Below are positions 27,266 through 39,156 of a stretch of 64,000 nucleotides of DNA, one piece after another. Source of the stretch: Chthonomonas calidirosea T49 (GTDB lineage: Bacteria > Armatimonadota > Chthonomonadetes > Chthonomonadales > Chthonomonadaceae); NCBI RefSeq assembly GCF_000427095.1, contig NC_021487.1:2899241-2963240 (forward strand). Direction: 5' to 3'. A program made the translations under genes and the position numbers. Below the pieces are notes generated by a model. That model had not been told where the DNA came from, made no database searches, and saw only the letters and a program-made list of their open reading frames with translations. Positions within the stretch are counted from its first letter, which is position 1; every line of letters starts with the position of its first letter.

Positions 27266-28540
27266 ATGAAATTAAAAGTTAGTGACAACCGCCGATTCCT
27301 TATCTATGAAGATGGAACGCCCTTTTTCTATTTAGGCGATACCGCCTGGGAGCTGTTTCATCGCCTTACCTTTGAGGAGGCCAAGCACTATCTGCACGAT
27401 CGAGCTGTAAAGGGATTTACCGTGATCCAAGCCGTCGTACTCGCGGAGTTCGACGGCCTCAACGAGCCGAATCGCTACGGACATACCCCCCTCCACGGGA
27501 ACGACCCCACCCAACCGAACGAGGCCTACTTTGCCCATGTTGACCGGGTGGTGCAGTATGCCGAATCGCTGGGCCTTACCATCGGAATGCTGCCCACCTG
27601 GGGCGATAAATGGAACAAGAAGTGGGGCGTTGGACCTGAGATCTTTACCCCAGAGAACGCGCGGGTCTATGGGGAGTTTCTTGGCAAACGGTACCAAAAT
27701 GCACCTATCATCTGGATATTGGGGGGCGATAGGCCGGTGGAAACCGAAGCCCACCGCGCTATTCTGCGCGCTATGGCCGAAGGCCTGTCGAGAGGGGATG
27801 CCGGTGCCCATCTACGCACGTTTCACCCCCCTGGCACGCACTCCTCCACCGAGTATTTCCCAGATGAACCCTGGCTGGACTTCCATATGTATCAAACCGG
27901 CCATAGCCGCGATAGGGCCACATGGCAACTGATAGCCCAGGACTATGCGCACCAACCCACCAAACCCTGTATGGACGGCGAGCCGGGCTATGAAGACCAC
28001 CCCATAGACTTCAATCCGCAAAAAGGCTATCTCGATTCAAACGACGTGCGCCGCTTCGCCTACTGGGACCTGTTTTCCGGCGCTTTCGGGCACACCTACG
28101 GCTGCCACGCTATTTGGCAGTTTTACGACCCGACACAGCACCCACCTATCAGCTGGGCACGGACAACTTGGCAAGAGGCCATGCATCTGCCCGGAGCTGG
28201 CCAGATGCGCCATCTCCGCAAACTCATCGAATCGCGCCCCTTCCTGAGCCGAGTCCCCGATCAAAACCTCCTGGCTGCCGACTCGGACGATCCGCTTCGT
28301 CACATCGCCGTCACCCGCGATCGAGAAAATCGCTATGCGCTCTTCTACCTGCCTTACGGTGGACGCCTCGTTGCAAACCTAAGGCCTTTGCCGGAAGAGC
28401 GCTTTCTTGCCCAGTGGTTCGATCCGCGCACCGGAATCTATTACCCGCTGGGAGAGCACATCGCGCGCGGCGAGATAGAGTTCGTTGCTCCCTCGGTAGG
28501 CAGAGGGGAAGATTGGGTGCTTGTGCTCGATAAGGTTTAA
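27266..28540 (+). CDS. DUF4038 apiosidase-like glycosidase
   Basis: 424 residues. 'LKVSDNRRFLIYEDGTPFFY' and 'GDTAWELFHRLTFEEAKHYL' open the DUF4038 (apiosidase-like, GH140-type) barrel. The core continues with 'FTPENARVYGEFLGKRYQN' and 'IIWILGGDRP', including the conserved W-x-L-G-G-D segment. A C-terminal beta domain of the collagen-binding-like DUF (PF12904 type) starts near 345 ('DDPLRHIAVTRDRENRYALF'). The family removes sugars from plant polysaccharide side chains. No signal peptide is seen, so the protein may be cytoplasmic. The dehydrogenase remnant upstream may belong to the same sugar pathway. Confidence 0.9.
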   Translation: MKLKVSDNRRFLIYEDGTPFFYLGDTAWELFHRLTFEEAKHYLHDRAVKGFTVIQAVVLAEFDGLNEPNRYGHTPLHGNDPTQPNEAYFAHVDRVVQYAESLGLTIGMLPTWGDKWNKKWGVGPEIFTPENARVYGEFLGKRYQNAPIIWILGGDRPVETEAHRAILRAMAEGLSRGDAGAHLRTFHPPGTHSSTEYFPDEPWLDFHMYQTGHSRDRATWQLIAQDYAHQPTKPCMDGEPGYEDHPIDFNPQKGYLDSNDVRRFAYWDLFSGAFGHTYGCHAIWQFYDPTQHPPISWARTTWQEAMHLPGAGQMRHLRKLIESRPFLSRVPDQNLLAADSDDPLRHIAVTRDRENRYALFYLPYGGRLVANLRPLPEERFLAQWFDPRTGIYYPLGEHIARGEIEFVAPSVGRGEDWVLVLDKV

Positions 28541-28659
28541 CAAGAGTGGGCTCTGCTGACGCCCAAGCCGACATCCTCCTCATCATGCGCTTGCATTCCT
28601 TGGTGTAGCGTGCGATGCTAGGGATGCGAGCGCATCAACATAAATATCTTCGCCCGCAC

Positions 28660-28688
28660 TTGTAAAGGTTGCTGAAAAGTGATATAAT
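28660..28688 (+). promoter_or_regulatory. Promoter of the diguanylate cyclase gene
   Basis: TTGTAA (28660-28665) and TATAAT (28683-28688), 17-bp spacer, about 100 bp upstream of the preferred start. Confidence 0.7.
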
Positions 28689-28697
28689 CCTTTTCAG
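28672..28697. promoter_or_regulatory. Inverted repeat around the diguanylate cyclase -10 box
   Basis: CTGAAAAG (28672-28679) and CTTTTCAG (28690-28697) are perfect inverted repeats separated by 10 bp that contain the TATAAT box. Such placement suits a repressor operator. Confidence 0.5.
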
Positions 28698-28789
28698 TCT
28701 CCCAGCGTTGTATCAGGGTGACACCGGCATGGCTTTGTTGTATCTGTTGTTTCCGCTGTTCGGGGCTGACGAGGACGGAACTTATCGAA

Positions 28790-30559
28790 ATGAACTTCGA
28801 TCCACCACAGATGGGGCATGGCTCAACTACTCACGAGGAGTTTCTCGATTCCTCCTCTACCTCCATCGCAAAAACATCTTCCGCTTCGCCCCCAAAAACT
28901 GGGCGACGTATGCGCCTTTACGACCTTGTTTTTGGTACAGCCCTTTTGGCGCTTCTCGCCTACGCTCTGCACAAGCCGTTCCATCCCCATGAGTTTGGTG
29001 TTTTTGGCATTGCAACCTTACTGCTGCTGTTGGTGAGCTCTCTTCCCCTTGTCGACTCAAACTATCGCCCGTTCACCTTCACCGGTCCAACAGCCTTTGG
29101 CCTGGCCATATGGATATCCCCTGGAGTGGCCGCGGCAAGCGCCCTCGCGGCCCATTTCCTGAGGGCGCGGTTTTGGGTAAAAGGGGGAGCCTATCGAGGC
29201 TATGCGCGTTTTCAGGGGGGACAACTTGCCTTGGCCTCGCTGGCCATAGCGATTTTTTGGAACCAACTGCCGGTGCACTTCACCCCAAACGACCTCTCGC
29301 ACGTGCTCTCTTTAGGGTTGCTCGCCGCTTTCATCTTCGTTGGGCTTGAGCTTGCCATGTCGTTTCTCGCTCCGCCACCGCGTGTTAAAAGGGTGGAGAT
29401 GCGCCGCAATCTGGCAATGAATACCCTTGTGTACAGCGTGGGGCTGCTTCCCATTCTCTTGCTCATTCCTCTCCGGCTTGCCTACGGCCCCATCCTCTGC
29501 TTACCTGTTGGCCTGCTCCTGCTGCTAGCTGCCACAACCCTACGCCTTAGTCATGAGGTGAACGGGTTGCATCGTCAGCTTCAGATCGCCGAGGCCTTAG
29601 GCCGCGCCGGGCTAAAAGCGGCCGGCTCCGAACGACCAGAACAGCTCCTTGAACGATTTCTTAAGCTCGCTCAAGAGCTTCTCCAGTGCGAGCGTTCCCT
29701 CGTTTGGCTGCCGGAAGCGGGAACGGGCGATTTCTATCCGGCCGTTGCCCTTCCCGACAAAGGCCCCTTTGCTGGCCGCAAGTACCACTTCGGAAACGGC
29801 CTGGTGGGCCACGCAGCCGCCCGGGTGCGCCCGCGTTTGATTCTCGATGCCGCCACCGACGTCCATCGCGCCCATCATGAGATGGCCTCCGGCTCCTGGA
29901 TACTCTATCCCATTGTGGTGCGCGAGCAGATACTGGGCGTTGCCCACTGGGTGCGCCCGGCAAGCAATCCCTTTCTCCTTGAGGATTTAGAGCGTCTTGA
30001 AGCGCTTATGCCTCTAGCCACCATCGCTCTCGAAAACTTTTTCGTCCACGAGCAGATACGCGTTCAAGCCATCACCGATGGCCTTACAGGCCTCTGGAAT
30101 CAGCGCCATACCATGGAGCTGCTTCGAGAAGAGCTGCAGCGTGCCGCACGTTACCATCGCACCTTTTCCATTCTTATGCTCGATGTGGATAGTTTCAAGA
30201 GCTTTAACGATACCTATGGGCATCTTCAAGGCGATCAGCTCCTACGCAGCATTGCTACGGTGCTGCGCACGAGCGTGCGCTCTGTAGATCATGTGGGGCG
30301 CTATGGAGGAGAGGAGTTTCTGGTGATTCTGCCGGAAACCGGCAAGCACGAAGCCTGCTTGCTGGCCGAGCGGCTCCGTGCAGCTGTGGAAGAGTACGGG
30401 GTTATTCTTACCGATAGAGGCCCTGTGCGACGTACCATCAGTATTGGAGTGGCCGCCTATCCGGAAGATGCGCTCAACCCCGCCGAGCTGGTTGAACGAG
30501 CCGATGAGGCGCTCTACCGCGCAAAACGCGCCGGCAAAAACTGCGTGATCGGGGCATAA
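28790..30559 (+). CDS. Membrane-bound GAF-GGDEF diguanylate cyclase
   Basis: 589 residues from ATG 28790, which I prefer to earlier in-frame codons; another ATG at 28910 is possible. About six membrane helices (residues 45-250) form an unassigned sensor. A GAF-like domain follows (about 255-400; 'LLQCERSLVWLPEAG', 'GNGLVGHAAARVRPRL'). The GGDEF domain occupies the last 165 residues, with the active-site motif G-G-E-E-F at about 506-510. An RxxD inhibitory site (R-S-V-D) lies exactly five residues before it, so product inhibition by c-di-GMP is expected. It makes c-di-GMP from GTP. It has its own promoter with a palindrome around the -10 box. Confidence 0.9.
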   Translation: MNFDPPQMGHGSTTHEEFLDSSSTSIAKTSSASPPKTGRRMRLYDLVFGTALLALLAYALHKPFHPHEFGVFGIATLLLLLVSSLPLVDSNYRPFTFTGPTAFGLAIWISPGVAAASALAAHFLRARFWVKGGAYRGYARFQGGQLALASLAIAIFWNQLPVHFTPNDLSHVLSLGLLAAFIFVGLELAMSFLAPPPRVKRVEMRRNLAMNTLVYSVGLLPILLLIPLRLAYGPILCLPVGLLLLLAATTLRLSHEVNGLHRQLQIAEALGRAGLKAAGSERPEQLLERFLKLAQELLQCERSLVWLPEAGTGDFYPAVALPDKGPFAGRKYHFGNGLVGHAAARVRPRLILDAATDVHRAHHEMASGSWILYPIVVREQILGVAHWVRPASNPFLLEDLERLEALMPLATIALENFFVHEQIRVQAITDGLTGLWNQRHTMELLREELQRAARYHRTFSILMLDVDSFKSFNDTYGHLQGDQLLRSIATVLRTSVRSVDHVGRYGGEEFLVILPETGKHEACLLAERLRAAVEEYGVILTDRGPVRRTISIGVAAYPEDALNPAELVERADEALYRAKRAGKNCVIGA

Positions 30560-30565
30560 GGGAAG

Positions 30566-30910
30566 ATGCCACAGCCTACAAACAAAAATCGAGCCTTCAG
30601 CGCAACCCGTCGTGAATTTTTGGCGGCCTCACTCGGCTTGCTAGCCCCACCAAATCGTTCGGAGGAAAGGATAATGTCCTCACAGCCCGCATCGGCTCCG
30701 AAGGAGGAGAACAATCAGGAGGATGATATCGCGCTTTTGATTAGACGGCACAACCTCTCGCTAACCGAGGTGCAACGCAGTCTGCTGCCAAAGCAGCTGC
30801 AGGAGTTAGAAGATACCATCACAGCGCTCCGCAAATTTCCTCTGCAGGATGGAGCCAGTGAGCCTGCCACGCTTCTCTTGCTTCTTCCTTTGGGCCATCG
30901 CCGATCCTGA
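30566..30910 (+). CDS. N-terminal part of amidase (Tat signal), probably split by a frameshift
   Basis: 114 residues. It starts with a Tat-like signal (A-T-R-R-E-F-L-A-A-S-L-G-L-L) and continues 'LSLTEVQRSLLPKQLQELED' and 'ALRKFPLQDGASEPATLL'. This layout is the usual N-terminal extension of exported amidase-family proteins, which then run into the catalytic domain. The frame stops at 30910, and the amidase frame is open from before the stop. Adding one T to the TTT at 30889-30891 joins them as '...LLLLLPFGPSPILKGVRMAEIPLHYL'. An alternative is a separate small gene starting at ATG 30674 after GGAGGA. Confidence 0.55.
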   Translation: MPQPTNKNRAFSATRREFLAASLGLLAPPNRSEERIMSSQPASAPKEENNQEDDIALLIRRHNLSLTEVQRSLLPKQLQELEDTITALRKFPLQDGASEPATLLLLLPLGHRRS

Positions 30911-30921
30911 AAGGCGTTCGC

Positions 30922-32325
30922 ATGGCAGAGATTCCCCTCCACTATCTTAGCGCCGTAGAGTTAGGGAGGCGCCTTCGGGAAAAGAGGCTCTCTTCGGTCG
31001 AGCTAACACGTCTTTATCTCGAACGGCTGGAGACGATCGGTCGTTCCTTGAACGCCGTGGCCGAGCTAACGCCAGAACTTGCCCTCTCACAAGCGCGTCA
31101 GGCGGATAAGGAGCTTGCCGAAGGCCGCATTCGCAGTCCCTTACATGGCGTTCCCTACGGTGCCAAAGACCTTTTAGCCACTAAAAATATTCCCACTCGG
31201 TGGGGATCGCCTGCCCATAAAGACCAGGTTTTCGACTACGATGCCACCGTCATTCGCAAACTGCAGGAGGCCGGCGCGGTGTTGGTTGCCAAACTGAGCC
31301 TCATCGAGCTGGCGGGAGGCGGAGGCTACGACATGCCGGCAGCGTCGTTGGATGGGCCTTGTCGCTGTCCGTGGAACCCTAATCGTTGGGCTGGTGGTTC
31401 CTCTTCGGGCTCCGGAGCCGCCGTGGGAGCGGGTTTGGTGGGGTTTGCCCTAGGCACAGAGACCTGGGGCAGTATTACGGTTCCTGCCGCTTTCTGTGGC
31501 ATTAGCGGTTTACGCCCCACCTATGGAAGAGTAAGCCGCCATGGCGCTATGGCGCTCTGTTGGACTCTCGACAAGATCGGCCCTATGGCGCGCTCTGCCG
31601 AAGATTGTGGCTTTATTTTGCAGGCGATCGCCGGCCCAGACCCGCTCGATGCCACCTGCGCTCCTATCGGTTTTCGATTCCGGGCTCGTCCGCTTGTGAG
31701 CCGTAAATCACACCCGCTTCGACTCGGTGTGCTGCCGCACGATACCTCTAAGGTGCCTGAGGTTCAAAAAGCTTTTGAGGAGGCTTTAGCGGTGTTTCGC
31801 AAGCGGAACTTCCATGTGGCAGAGGCCTCCTATCCTCCGGATATCCCCTACAACGCAGCCACGGGGCTTATCGTGGCGGCCGAAGGCTCGGCTGCCTTCG
31901 AAGAGCTTATTCGCAGCGAGCGCCTTCAACTCCTGGCCGACCCTCAACAGCAGGCCGGCCTCATTGCCGGACTTTCCGTCTCCGCTGCAGACTATTTGCG
32001 CGCCCAACGCGTTCGAAAAAAGGCTATCGAAGCCCTCAACTCGCTCTGGGAGCGCTTCGATCTCCTCATCGCGCCCACACTCCTCACCGTGGCCCCTGAG
32101 ATCTCCAAACCGCTCAGCGCAAGCACCGAGCCTTGGGGTGGTAACGGAGGGCCAGGCAACTTGGCCGGTTGGCCGTCGCTCTCCATCCCTATGGGTTTCG
32201 GCAAGGAGAACCTGCCGCTTGGGCTCGAGATCATCGGCCCGCCCGGCGGCGAACAGACCCTGCTCGCGCTGGGGATGACCTTTCAACAAGAGACCGATTG
32301 GCATAGAAAGCATCCGCCGTTATGA
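30922..32325 (+). CDS. Amidase (amidase signature family)
   Basis: 467 residues. Amidase-signature features: Lys in 'GVPYGAKDLLATKNIPT', and the serine motif G-G-S-S-S-G-S-G with cis-Ser and Ser nucleophile in 'GTETWGSITVPAAFCGISG'. This Ser-cisSer-Lys triad hydrolyses amides; the true substrate is unknown, and GatA function is unlikely without gatB/gatC nearby. No signal peptide is visible in this frame; the preceding fragment carries a Tat signal, so the protein may be exported once the frameshift is considered. The stop overlaps the start of the next gene (ATGA). Confidence 0.88.
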   Translation: MAEIPLHYLSAVELGRRLREKRLSSVELTRLYLERLETIGRSLNAVAELTPELALSQARQADKELAEGRIRSPLHGVPYGAKDLLATKNIPTRWGSPAHKDQVFDYDATVIRKLQEAGAVLVAKLSLIELAGGGGYDMPAASLDGPCRCPWNPNRWAGGSSSGSGAAVGAGLVGFALGTETWGSITVPAAFCGISGLRPTYGRVSRHGAMALCWTLDKIGPMARSAEDCGFILQAIAGPDPLDATCAPIGFRFRARPLVSRKSHPLRLGVLPHDTSKVPEVQKAFEEALAVFRKRNFHVAEASYPPDIPYNAATGLIVAAEGSAAFEELIRSERLQLLADPQQQAGLIAGLSVSAADYLRAQRVRKKAIEALNSLWERFDLLIAPTLLTVAPEISKPLSASTEPWGGNGGPGNLAGWPSLSIPMGFGKENLPLGLEIIGPPGGEQTLLALGMTFQQETDWHRKHPPL

Positions 32326-33221
32326 AACCCATTGTCTTTTCGTCTCTCTGCCTACTGTTCATCGGTTGGCAAGCGCCTGCCATTGCGCCCTCCTCCGGTG
32401 GTAAAACACCGCCGGTCGCCTCGCCAAAGACCACTAAAAAACGCAGCTCCAACATCGTTCAGGGTTCCATCCTCCAGCTGACGGCCGAGATGCTTACCCT
32501 CCATGTCGGCGGTGGCACGGAGACGGTGCGTCTCTCCGACCAAACCCACTACTGGCGCAACCGGCAGGCGGTAACTCGTGACGCCTTTAAAGAGGGACAA
32601 ACGGTTATCGCCCACTTGCGCCGCTTTCATGGCGAGAGCCAACGCCTTGTTGTAGACCTTGCCGATCTCCAAAGTTGGCGCTGGCTCCAGCACCTACGTC
32701 GCGACATTGTGGAGGCCACCTTCGAATCCGCTACGGAAGACCAGCTTCAGGTAAGACCAAACGGCACCGGCGCGGATATCACCTATGGACTAAGTAGCGA
32801 CACTTTGTGGGGCATTAAAGGCTCTCAAGTGCCTGCCAATCCTTTTCACACAGGTGACCAGGTCTGGATCGTTCCCCGCACCCGTTCCGATGGCAGCATG
32901 CTGGCGCGCGCCGTGGCCGACACACACCATCAGGCCTTGTTGCTCAAGGAGCAGCTAGCCACCACTCTACGTGGAAAGATCGTAGCTGTGGACAGTCAGG
33001 CACACACCTTTGTGCTTCAAACAGAGTTAGGAGAGCGGCGCACACTCAATACGCCGACTCCATCCGATGCTACCCACGAGCGAGCCTCCCGGCTAAAAAC
33101 GCTAGAGGCGAACGAATTGAAACCGGGGCTTTTGGTGACGGTGCATCTGCAGCACAAACGTGACGGCACCGTGCTGGTACGCAGCGTTACCCTTCAGACC
33201 TCTAAGCGCCGCCAAAAGTAG
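32322..33221 (+). CDS. Exported DUF5666-like beta protein
   Basis: 299 residues. A signal peptide (about 1-22, 'IVFSSLCLLFIGWQAPAIA') is followed by repeated beta segments of the type 'GSILQLTAEMLTLHVGGGTETVRL' shortened, then 'GKIVAVDSQAHTFVLQTELG', similar to DUF5666/OB-like modules found in surface or periplasmic proteins. Two or three such modules appear (about 45-110, 120-180 and 215-290). It overlaps the amidase stop by 4 bp, so the two are translationally coupled. Role unknown. Confidence 0.75.
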   Translation: MKPIVFSSLCLLFIGWQAPAIAPSSGGKTPPVASPKTTKKRSSNIVQGSILQLTAEMLTLHVGGGTETVRLSDQTHYWRNRQAVTRDAFKEGQTVIAHLRRFHGESQRLVVDLADLQSWRWLQHLRRDIVEATFESATEDQLQVRPNGTGADITYGLSSDTLWGIKGSQVPANPFHTGDQVWIVPRTRSDGSMLARAVADTHHQALLLKEQLATTLRGKIVAVDSQAHTFVLQTELGERRTLNTPTPSDATHERASRLKTLEANELKPGLLVTVHLQHKRDGTVLVRSVTLQTSKRRQK

Positions 33222-33269
33222 CATGGTGCTTTATCAGAAGCAAACGGTAGAACGGTTGCCATGCAACAG

Positions 33270-34445
33270 CTACGCCTCGGCGCTGGCCAAAAGCTCTACG
33301 ATCACCGTATCGGTAATCGGGAGAGCTCTGTCGCTAACGCGCAGTATGTCGCCATGCTGCTCAAGCAAGCCCTGCTGCACAAGCTTTTCTATTCCGCGTT
33401 TGTAGCGCTCTAGAGGGTCGAGGCCAAATCGGTCGCGCAGCGCATGAAGCGAGACGCCGGCGCGAAGGCGCAGACCTAGCAGAAGGGTTTCGTCTAGCGC
33501 CTCAGGGGGAGCTAGGCACTCCTCTTCCACACAGAGGTTTTCGCCGTTCTTCACCTTTTGCACATAGCGTTTAGGGAGGCGCTCGCGCTTCCAACGCCAC
33601 CCTCCTAGATAAGAGACGGCTCCTGGGCCTACACCCAAATACTCCTCGTTGTGCCAGTATACAAGGTTATGGCGACATGCAAATCCTGGTAGAGAAAAGT
33701 TGCTGATCTCGTAATGGATGTATCCGGCCTGGGTTAGACGTTGCTGGGCATACTCATACATAGTTACAACCGTCTCATCGTCGGGTAAGACCAAACGCCC
33801 TCCAACATGGAGCCGTTCGAAGCGAGTCCCTGGCTCAATGGTGAGGGCATAGAGGGAGAGGTGCTCTGGAGCAAGCTGTATGGCCTGTTCAAGGGAGGCT
33901 TTCCAAAGAGGCAGAGTCTGGTTCGGAAGTCCAAACATCAGATCGAGGTTCACGTTGGTAAAGCCGGCGGCTCGCGCCGCTTGGTAGGCGTGTACAGCCT
34001 CTGTAGTGGTATGGAAGCGATCGAGCGCGGTGAGTAACCCATTGTCGAAGGCCTGTACACCGATGCTAAGGCGGTTGAACCCGAGGGCACGCATGGCAGC
34101 GAATTTGGCAACATCGGCCGAGGTAGGGTTGGCTTCGCTGGAGATTTCGGCGTCGGGTAACAGGTGGAAATGGGAGCGGATCGCCGCCATAATCTCCGTA
34201 AGCTGTTCAATGCTTAAGAAGGTGGGGGTACCGCCTCCAAAGTAGACGGTGGCAAGCGGGCGTTCGGAAAGCACCTGACCCGCTACACGCTCCTGACTTG
34301 CCTTGGCGATGTCGAGGCCGATCGCCTCAACCGTCTCCTTAACCAGAACGCTCTGGGCCGGTTCCACATAGGTATTGAAGTCGCAGTAGGCACAGTGGTG
34401 AACGCAGAAAGGGATGTGCACATACAGCGAAAGCGGTTTTATCAT
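33270..34445 (-). CDS. hemW: HemW-like radical SAM haem chaperone
   Basis: 391 residues. The radical-SAM cluster motif C-V-H-H-C-A-Y-C (Cys 14, 18, 21) is followed by D-F, and 'YFGGGTPTFLSIEQL' is the S-adenosylmethionine motif. 'CRHNLVYWHNEEYLGVGPGA' contains the H-N-x-x-Y-W motif that marks HemW as opposed to coproporphyrinogen dehydrogenase HemN. HemW binds haem and delivers it to respiratory enzymes. It is transcribed divergently from rpoB. Confidence 0.9.
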   Translation of the reverse strand: MIKPLSLYVHIPFCVHHCAYCDFNTYVEPAQSVLVKETVEAIGLDIAKASQERVAGQVLSERPLATVYFGGGTPTFLSIEQLTEIMAAIRSHFHLLPDAEISSEANPTSADVAKFAAMRALGFNRLSIGVQAFDNGLLTALDRFHTTTEAVHAYQAARAAGFTNVNLDLMFGLPNQTLPLWKASLEQAIQLAPEHLSLYALTIEPGTRFERLHVGGRLVLPDDETVVTMYEYAQQRLTQAGYIHYEISNFSLPGFACRHNLVYWHNEEYLGVGPGAVSYLGGWRWKRERLPKRYVQKVKNGENLCVEEECLAPPEALDETLLLGLRLRAGVSLHALRDRFGLDPLERYKRGIEKLVQQGLLEQHGDILRVSDRALPITDTVIVELLASAEA

Positions 34446-34656
34446 TGTCTAGAAAGAACCTCAATACAAAGGATGTACCCTAAGTGAATCCAAACCCGAC
34501 TTTATTTTGCGATTCTACCTTACGACCATCCTGTTTCGCTGTGGTGTCGCAGAAGGAGCCGCTATGGGTGTTAGGAGGGTGCAAATCGCCTCGGTTCCCA
34601 CGTATCAATAAGAGAGCGCCTCTCGACATTTGGATAGATAATGCTGCAAGGCGATG

Positions 34657-34686
34657 TTGACGAAGGCCTAGATCCTGTGATATAAT
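34657..34686 (+). promoter_or_regulatory. rpoB promoter
   Basis: TTGACG (34657-34662) and TATAAT (34681-34686), 18-bp spacer. Transcription would begin near 34693, giving a leader of about 75 nt. A small GGTTG/CAACC hairpin (34708-34721) lies in the leader. Confidence 0.75.
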
Positions 34687-34766
34687 ATAGTTTCGTGCGC
34701 GGAGCCAGGTTGTCTGCAACCAGTCCTCTGTTTTTCGTCTCCGGCACATTTGTAGGGAGGCTCTTC

Positions 34767-39035
<4,269 letters not shown>

Positions 39036-39059
39036 TAAGTCGCTACAAGCGCACGCAAG

Positions 39060-39109
39060 AGAGTTCTGGCCCTACCCTGGTCTGTACCGCTAGGGTAGGC
39101 CGGAACTCT
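39060..39109 (+). terminator. Long hairpin between rpoB and rpoC (possible attenuator)
   Basis: AGAGTTCTGGCCCTACCCT (39060-39078) pairs with AGGGTAGGCCGGAACTCT (39092-39109), with one bulge and one mismatch, followed by TTTGTCG. It is preceded by AGCGCACGCAAGAG (39048-39061), nearly identical to the sequence before the rpoC terminator. Perhaps partial termination or RNA processing between the two genes. Confidence 0.55.
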
Positions 39110-39156
39110 TTGTCGTCAACGTTTTTGATCGTTACGGTCTGGAGGAAACGTTTCCT

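Noticed and set aside
28695-28790. c-di-GMP riboswitch in the diguanylate cyclase leader
   Set aside because: The leader lacks the conserved GEMM-I sequence blocks and tetraloop-receptor pattern.
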